In this document: one piece after another, positions 60,651 to 64,000 of the stretch | Numbering within the stretch: the first letter of the stretch is position 1 | Layout: each line of letters starts with the position of its first letter | Origin: Ignavibacteria bacterium UBA2360 | GTDB lineage: Bacteria > Bacteroidota > Ignavibacteria > Tepidaquicellales > OLB5 | Assembly (NCBI GenBank): GCA_002344125.1 | Contig: DDTQ01000011.1 | Span: 248,001-312,000 of the forward strand | DNA length: 64,000 bases | Direction of reading: 5' to 3' | Made by a program: the position numbers and the translations under genes | The notes under the pieces: model-generated | What the model was told of the DNA's origin: nothing | The model's database searches: none | What the model saw: only the letters and a program-made list of their open reading frames with translations

Positions 60651-62012
60651 TTACTTCTTACCAACCTGATTGATCAGCCATTGCGCCATTGCATTGGCTT
60701 CTTTTTTCTTTAAACCCTGGTTAGGCATTGGCGGAAAGTTAGGATCCACTTTCTGCGGATTGAAGATAAACTCAGCCAGTTTCTGCGCGTCACCGTTATA
60801 TTTAGGCACAACCTGGTCATACGCGGGACCAACAAGCTTCTGATCGAACTTATGGCATGCAGAGCATTTCTGTTTGAATATATCTTCTACATTGATACCG
60901 GTTGATTCCATGGTTTTGCTTCTGACCTGTTTCACTTCATCATCTGCAATCTTATTTATTTTCAGTGTATTGTTATGTACTGCGTTTCCAAATGCCGCCT
61001 GATCCTTTATTACATTAAAAAGTACCAGCACGAACACCAGTATGAATACTGTGGTAGCTGAATTATAATCAGAATTCTTGAACATAGCGTAAATGAAATT
61101 ACCCGCGATCAGGAACAGTATCAGTACTGTAACCATGTAGAAAAATACTGTTGGAGACTGCGATTCCATTGGCAGGTACGCATAACTTATGATAAGCATT
61201 AGCGGGAACATGATCCCTGAACCAAGTGCAACTTTACCTGCTACATTCCTCGCCAGTGCTGCGTATTCTTCGGTCATATCTTTAAGACCGCCATCCCAGC
61301 TGAAGAAGTAGAACATTATGGCTCCCCCGGTGATTATACCTGCCAGAGAAATTAACGCTCCAAAACTGAAAAGCGTTTGCCATGAAAATATAACCTGCAG
61401 TATGTTGCCTACATTAGCCCATTTATCCGGACTTGAAGCCAATGCCATAGTACCCGCAAAAATATATGCGGCACTCAGCAGCATCCATTTGCCGGTTGTA
61501 CCTGAAATAGAGTTTGTACTTATGTTATTCTCTTCAAATTCCTTAATTTCCTGTACACTTTCATTTTCACCGCTTAAAGCATCTTTAGGTGAAATACTTT
61601 TAAAAGCGTTCATTATACCTTCAAGTTTAAAGGTATTTCTGTATTTATAAATGAATACGAAAGCAATTATGAACATTACCACTGAGAGCGCCAGCATCCC
61701 GACTGATATTGTTTTAGCGCTATATAACAGCTGCGCATAAGCGAAAAATACTGAAATCGCAGGGATAGTACCAAGAGCCAGTTCTGCGCTTTTGGTTATA
61801 GTAAGCTTTTCTATAACGTCCTTTGCGAACCTGAGATACATACTGTTCTTTTCAGTCTTGCCTTTTTTACGGAAGTGAGTGGAAATAAATGTTGCCCCCA
61901 AAAGCATGCTGATATAAGGTATGAACAATAACAGAGAAATAGTCAGCATATACTTTATCAGCATAATGTGATTTGCAGATGCCGGAATTACAAGTTCGTC
62001 AAAAAAATTCAT
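60651..62012 (-). CDS. Multi-span membrane protein with C-terminal cytochrome c domain
   Basis: A 453-residue protein with about eight membrane spans (first KYMLTISLLLFIPYISMLLGATFI, last SATTVFILVFVLVLFNVI). A periplasmic class I cytochrome c domain follows: haem site Cys383-Ser-Ala-Cys386-His387 in KQKCSACHKF and Met429 (FPPMPNQG) as the likely sixth ligand. It is the last gene of the oxidase operon and its ATG overlaps the ctaB stop (TAATG). The context points to electron delivery to the oxidase. The membrane part resembles no named family I can identify with confidence. Confidence 0.8.
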   Translation of the reverse strand: MNFFDELVIPASANHIMLIKYMLTISLLLFIPYISMLLGATFISTHFRKKGKTEKNSMYLRFAKDVIEKLTITKSAELALGTIPAISVFFAYAQLLYSAKTISVGMLALSVVMFIIAFVFIYKYRNTFKLEGIMNAFKSISPKDALSGENESVQEIKEFEENNISTNSISGTTGKWMLLSAAYIFAGTMALASSPDKWANVGNILQVIFSWQTLFSFGALISLAGIITGGAIMFYFFSWDGGLKDMTEEYAALARNVAGKVALGSGIMFPLMLIISYAYLPMESQSPTVFFYMVTVLILFLIAGNFIYAMFKNSDYNSATTVFILVFVLVLFNVIKDQAAFGNAVHNNTLKINKIADDEVKQVRSKTMESTGINVEDIFKQKCSACHKFDQKLVGPAYDQVVPKYNGDAQKLAEFIFNPQKVDPNFPPMPNQGLKKKEANAMAQWLINQVGKK

Positions 62013-62947
62013 TAGAATACTTTAATTAATTTATCAATTGATAAGATAGTTATTAAAAGCAAAGTGTAAAAATTGATGGCTATAAAAGTGTTCCTTATAC
62101 TTTTTCTTTCAGTTTCACGGCGCAGAAATTTAATAGAAACAGCTATCATCCACGCAGAAATAACACAAAGTGCGATAAAACTAGCCACATAGTTTATATA
62201 CAAAAACAAAGGTATCATCATAGCTGTCATTACATTGCCTATAAGCCACATAAAAGTGATCCTCTTTAACTGCTCCGGCGAGAACACTTTGTTCAGGGTG
62301 GGGAACCCGCCCTTTTCATAGTCGTTGCCGTAAAGCATTAGCAGCAGCCAGAAATGAGGGATCTGCCAAATGAAAAAGTAAGCTGCTATCATAATTATTC
62401 TGCCGTCAAACAATTCACCTCCGGCGGCTGTCCAGCCGGCAACCGGCGGCAATGCGCCAACCAATGCACCGGGAATTATCGCAAAAGCTGTTTTGCGCTT
62501 TAATGGAGTGTAAACACCGTTATACCAGAAAAAAGTAAATAAACCCACCATAAAAGTGGTAAAATTTGTTGTGAAAAGGAGTAAAACTGAACCGCTTATC
62601 AATAACCCGAGAGAAACATATACAGCCGCCGCAGGTTCTATCTTTCCCGATGGAATAGGACGGAACTTCGTTCTCTCCATAAGCGCATCGGTGTCTTTTT
62701 CCTGCCAGTGATTCAGCGATGATGATGCCGCAGCCAGAAGGAATATTCCGGCAATTGCCCAAAACATTGTAAAACTTAGACTGTTGGCTGCAAGAATGAA
62801 TCCAAGCCCCGTTGTAAATGAAACAAGCGCCGTAATTTTGAATTTTGTCAGCTCGCTGAACACCTTCAATAACTCCGTTAAAGTACCCGCGAAATTAGTT
62901 TCGCCTGTTCTTATTGCAATACCGGTATTTGCGCTGCTTCTCTTCAA
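62012..62947 (-). CDS. ctaB: Protoheme IX farnesyltransferase (haem O synthase)
   Basis: A 311-residue UbiA-family prenyltransferase that adds a farnesyl group to haem B for the oxidase. The two Asp-rich motifs are NHWQEKDTDALMERTKFRPIPSG and YGNDYEKGGFPTL. Nine hydrophobic spans are seen. The TTG at 62947 is the only sensible start; the first 35 residues are a soluble N-terminal tail. It lies 56 bases after coxB in the same operon and overlaps the cytochrome gene downstream by one base. Confidence 0.94.
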   Translation of the reverse strand: MKRSSANTGIAIRTGETNFAGTLTELLKVFSELTKFKITALVSFTTGLGFILAANSLSFTMFWAIAGIFLLAAASSSLNHWQEKDTDALMERTKFRPIPSGKIEPAAAVYVSLGLLISGSVLLLFTTNFTTFMVGLFTFFWYNGVYTPLKRKTAFAIIPGALVGALPPVAGWTAAGGELFDGRIIMIAAYFFIWQIPHFWLLLMLYGNDYEKGGFPTLNKVFSPEQLKRITFMWLIGNVMTAMMIPLFLYINYVASFIALCVISAWMIAVSIKFLRRETERKSIRNTFIAINFYTLLLITILSIDKLIKVF

Positions 62948-63003
62948 ATGGATTTAGTTACTCGTTTATTTTTTGCCTTCTGCTTTTTTACTTCTGCCTT
63001 GTC

Positions 63004-63765
63004 TTACTTTTCTTTTCTCTTCAGGCTATCCTTAGAATTCAATTTAATTGAATCCTTTTTGTTCCCGGCTGATTTTGTCGTATCCGTTTTCAACTGCGTA
63101 GTTTTAACGGAATCCGTTTTTACTGTCTTCAGCGAATCTGTCTTCAGTGAATCAGGCGCCTGTACTGAATCAACTTTGTTATACCACTCCAAAAATTCCT
63201 TTTCCGGTACGATCTTCACAGTACCCAGCATATATGAATGGTTCAATCCGCAATATTCAGCGCATTCAATATCAAATAATCCTTCGTTTGTTGTATGGAA
63301 CCACATGTGGTTCGTTCTGCCCGGAATGCAGTCTTCCTTCACCCTGTAAGCCGGAACATAAAAGCTGTGGTTTACGTCAGCTGATTCCAGTTCAAACCTT
63401 ACATCCTTGCCCTGCGGCAATAAAAGAAGCGTATCGCTTGTTTTTTTATTGTCATATTCAAAATGCCAGAACCACATTTTGCCTGTTACCTTAACAACCA
63501 TCGCGTTTGGCGGAATGTTACGCATTTCCTTAAAACCCTCGTAGCCGTAAAAGAACATTGCCAGCACAAGTATAAGCGGAATTACTGTCCACAATATTTC
63601 AAGCGTTGTGCTGCCTGTAATTGACTGGTCAGGCTTTGGATTGTTCTTTTCGCTGTACCTGAAAACAAAATATATCATGGCAACGGTAACGCCTACTAAA
63701 AGCAGCACCGATATTGCTACAATAAATATAAACGAATTATCTACTAGTTCTACTATTGGATTCAT
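63004..63765 (-). CDS. coxB: Cytochrome c oxidase subunit II
   Basis: A 253-residue subunit II. Two N-terminal spans (about 12-35 and 55-75) precede the periplasmic CuA domain. Copper ligands are His133 (DVNHSFYVP), Cys168, Cys172, His176 and Met179 in CAEYCGLNHSYM. So it is a cytochrome c oxidase, not a quinol oxidase. After about residue 200 there is a 50-residue tail of repeated Asp-Ser-Leu-Lys-Thr units (DSLKTDSLKTVKTDSVKT and so on), which is unusual. It lies 6 bases after the subunit IV gene. Confidence 0.96.
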   Translation of the reverse strand: MNPIVELVDNSFIFIVAISVLLLVGVTVAMIYFVFRYSEKNNPKPDQSITGSTTLEILWTVIPLILVLAMFFYGYEGFKEMRNIPPNAMVVKVTGKMWFWHFEYDNKKTSDTLLLLPQGKDVRFELESADVNHSFYVPAYRVKEDCIPGRTNHMWFHTTNEGLFDIECAEYCGLNHSYMLGTVKIVPEKEFLEWYNKVDSVQAPDSLKTDSLKTVKTDSVKTTQLKTDTTKSAGNKKDSIKLNSKDSLKRKEK

Positions 63766-63771
63766 TTTTTA

Positions 63772-64000
63772 TTACCTGAATGATAGATCACTGAATGTCA
63801 AGATCCAGAAAGTTAAAAATATTACAAGACATACAAGTATGAAGATCTTGATTATTGCGTTATCATACTTTATGTGCATAAAATGGTAGCCCACAAGCGC
63901 GGTTTTAACCGAGGCAATTAACATTGCCGTTATAAGCGTTAAACTTCCAAGGTGGATGCCCGCTATTGTGACTGTAATTGCCGTTAACGCCACAAGGCCA
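63772..64000 (-). CDS. Cytochrome c oxidase subunit IV, prokaryotic type (5' end cut by window edge)
   Basis: An open frame of at least 75 codons that runs off the right edge. The visible part has two spans (LTLITAMLIASVKTALVGYHFMHIKY and IIKIFILVCLVIFLTFWILTF) and the FMHIKY motif of the COX4_pro family, the small structural subunit of caa3-type oxidases. The N-terminal span is partly outside the window (ALTAITVTIAG is seen). It is the gene directly upstream of coxB, so subunits I and III probably lie beyond 64000. Confidence 0.82.
   Translation of the reverse strand, partial: GLVALTAITVTIAGIHLGSLTLITAMLIASVKTALVGYHFMHIKYDNAIIKIFILVCLVIFLTFWILTFSDLSFR

Noticed and set aside
1..64000. tRNA or rRNA genes
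   Set aside because: No T-loop motifs with matching acceptor stems and no conserved rRNA segments were found by reading both strands; a tRNAscan run would be the decisive check.

Overview
The window reads as a chromosomal segment of an Ignavibacteria-like member of the Bacteroidota/Chlorobiota (FCB) group, probably a free-living environmental cell. This placement is inference from several signs. Five proteins end in the type IX secretion (T9SS) sorting domain with the YPNPFNP linker typical of Ignavibacteria. Promoters match the Bacteroidota consensus TTTG/TTG-N19-21-TAnnTTTG. TTG starts and weak ribosome sites are frequent. A bacilliredoxin is present, and intergenic spaces carry the GGGGTGG-type palindromic repeats seen in this group. 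No tRNA, rRNA, prophage or CRISPR array was found.

Layout. 1-7073 (minus strand): a SUF iron-sulfur operon, sufB-dinB-sufC-sufD-sufS-sufE-sufT-bacilliredoxin-DUF2442. 7184-9570: a helical KSPFFN-family protein and two small genes. 9613-9771: a candidate small RNA on the minus strand with its own promoter and terminator. 9917-18271: small envelope proteins, dense palindromic repeats and a 971-residue GND-repeat surface protein. 18698-22393: an operon with a WYL regulator, DoxX-like protein, DUF2071 protein, membrane methyltransferase and small membrane protein. 22412-28827: RidA, a serine hydrolase, an acetyltransferase, a GH5 hydrolase and an M1 peptidase. 28830-39780: a second KSPFFN-family protein, T9SS cargo proteins, a YadA-head/peptidase S74 fibre gene and an M61 peptidase. 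39807-47948: a PIN/AbrB toxin-antitoxin pair, thyX, a bestrophin-like protein, a Tat-linked GMC dehydrogenase and uvrA. 47949-49475: an island with a REP-associated transposase (RAYT), its REP-like palindromes and mazEF. 49473-55942: two lipid A/LPS genes, then an aldo-keto reductase, sugar kinase, RmlD-like reductase and serS. 56085-60547: an arylsulfotransferase with a T9SS tag, a trypsin-like protease, a DUF423 protein, and an ECF sigma factor with a membrane partner. 60651-64000 (minus): the end of an aerobic cytochrome oxidase operon (coxIV, coxB, ctaB and a membrane cytochrome c).

Together these describe a Gram-negative aerobe (haem-copper oxidase, LPS synthesis, T9SS surface proteins) with a SUF system linked to low-molecular-weight thiol proteins. 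At least five families of palindromic intergenic repeats have spread through the region; in places they touch or enter coding sequence. The most interesting items are the structured RNA at 9613-9736, the RAYT/REP/mazEF island, the palindrome inside the signal-peptide region of the GND-repeat protein, the thiol genes inside the suf operon, and the S74 fibre operon.
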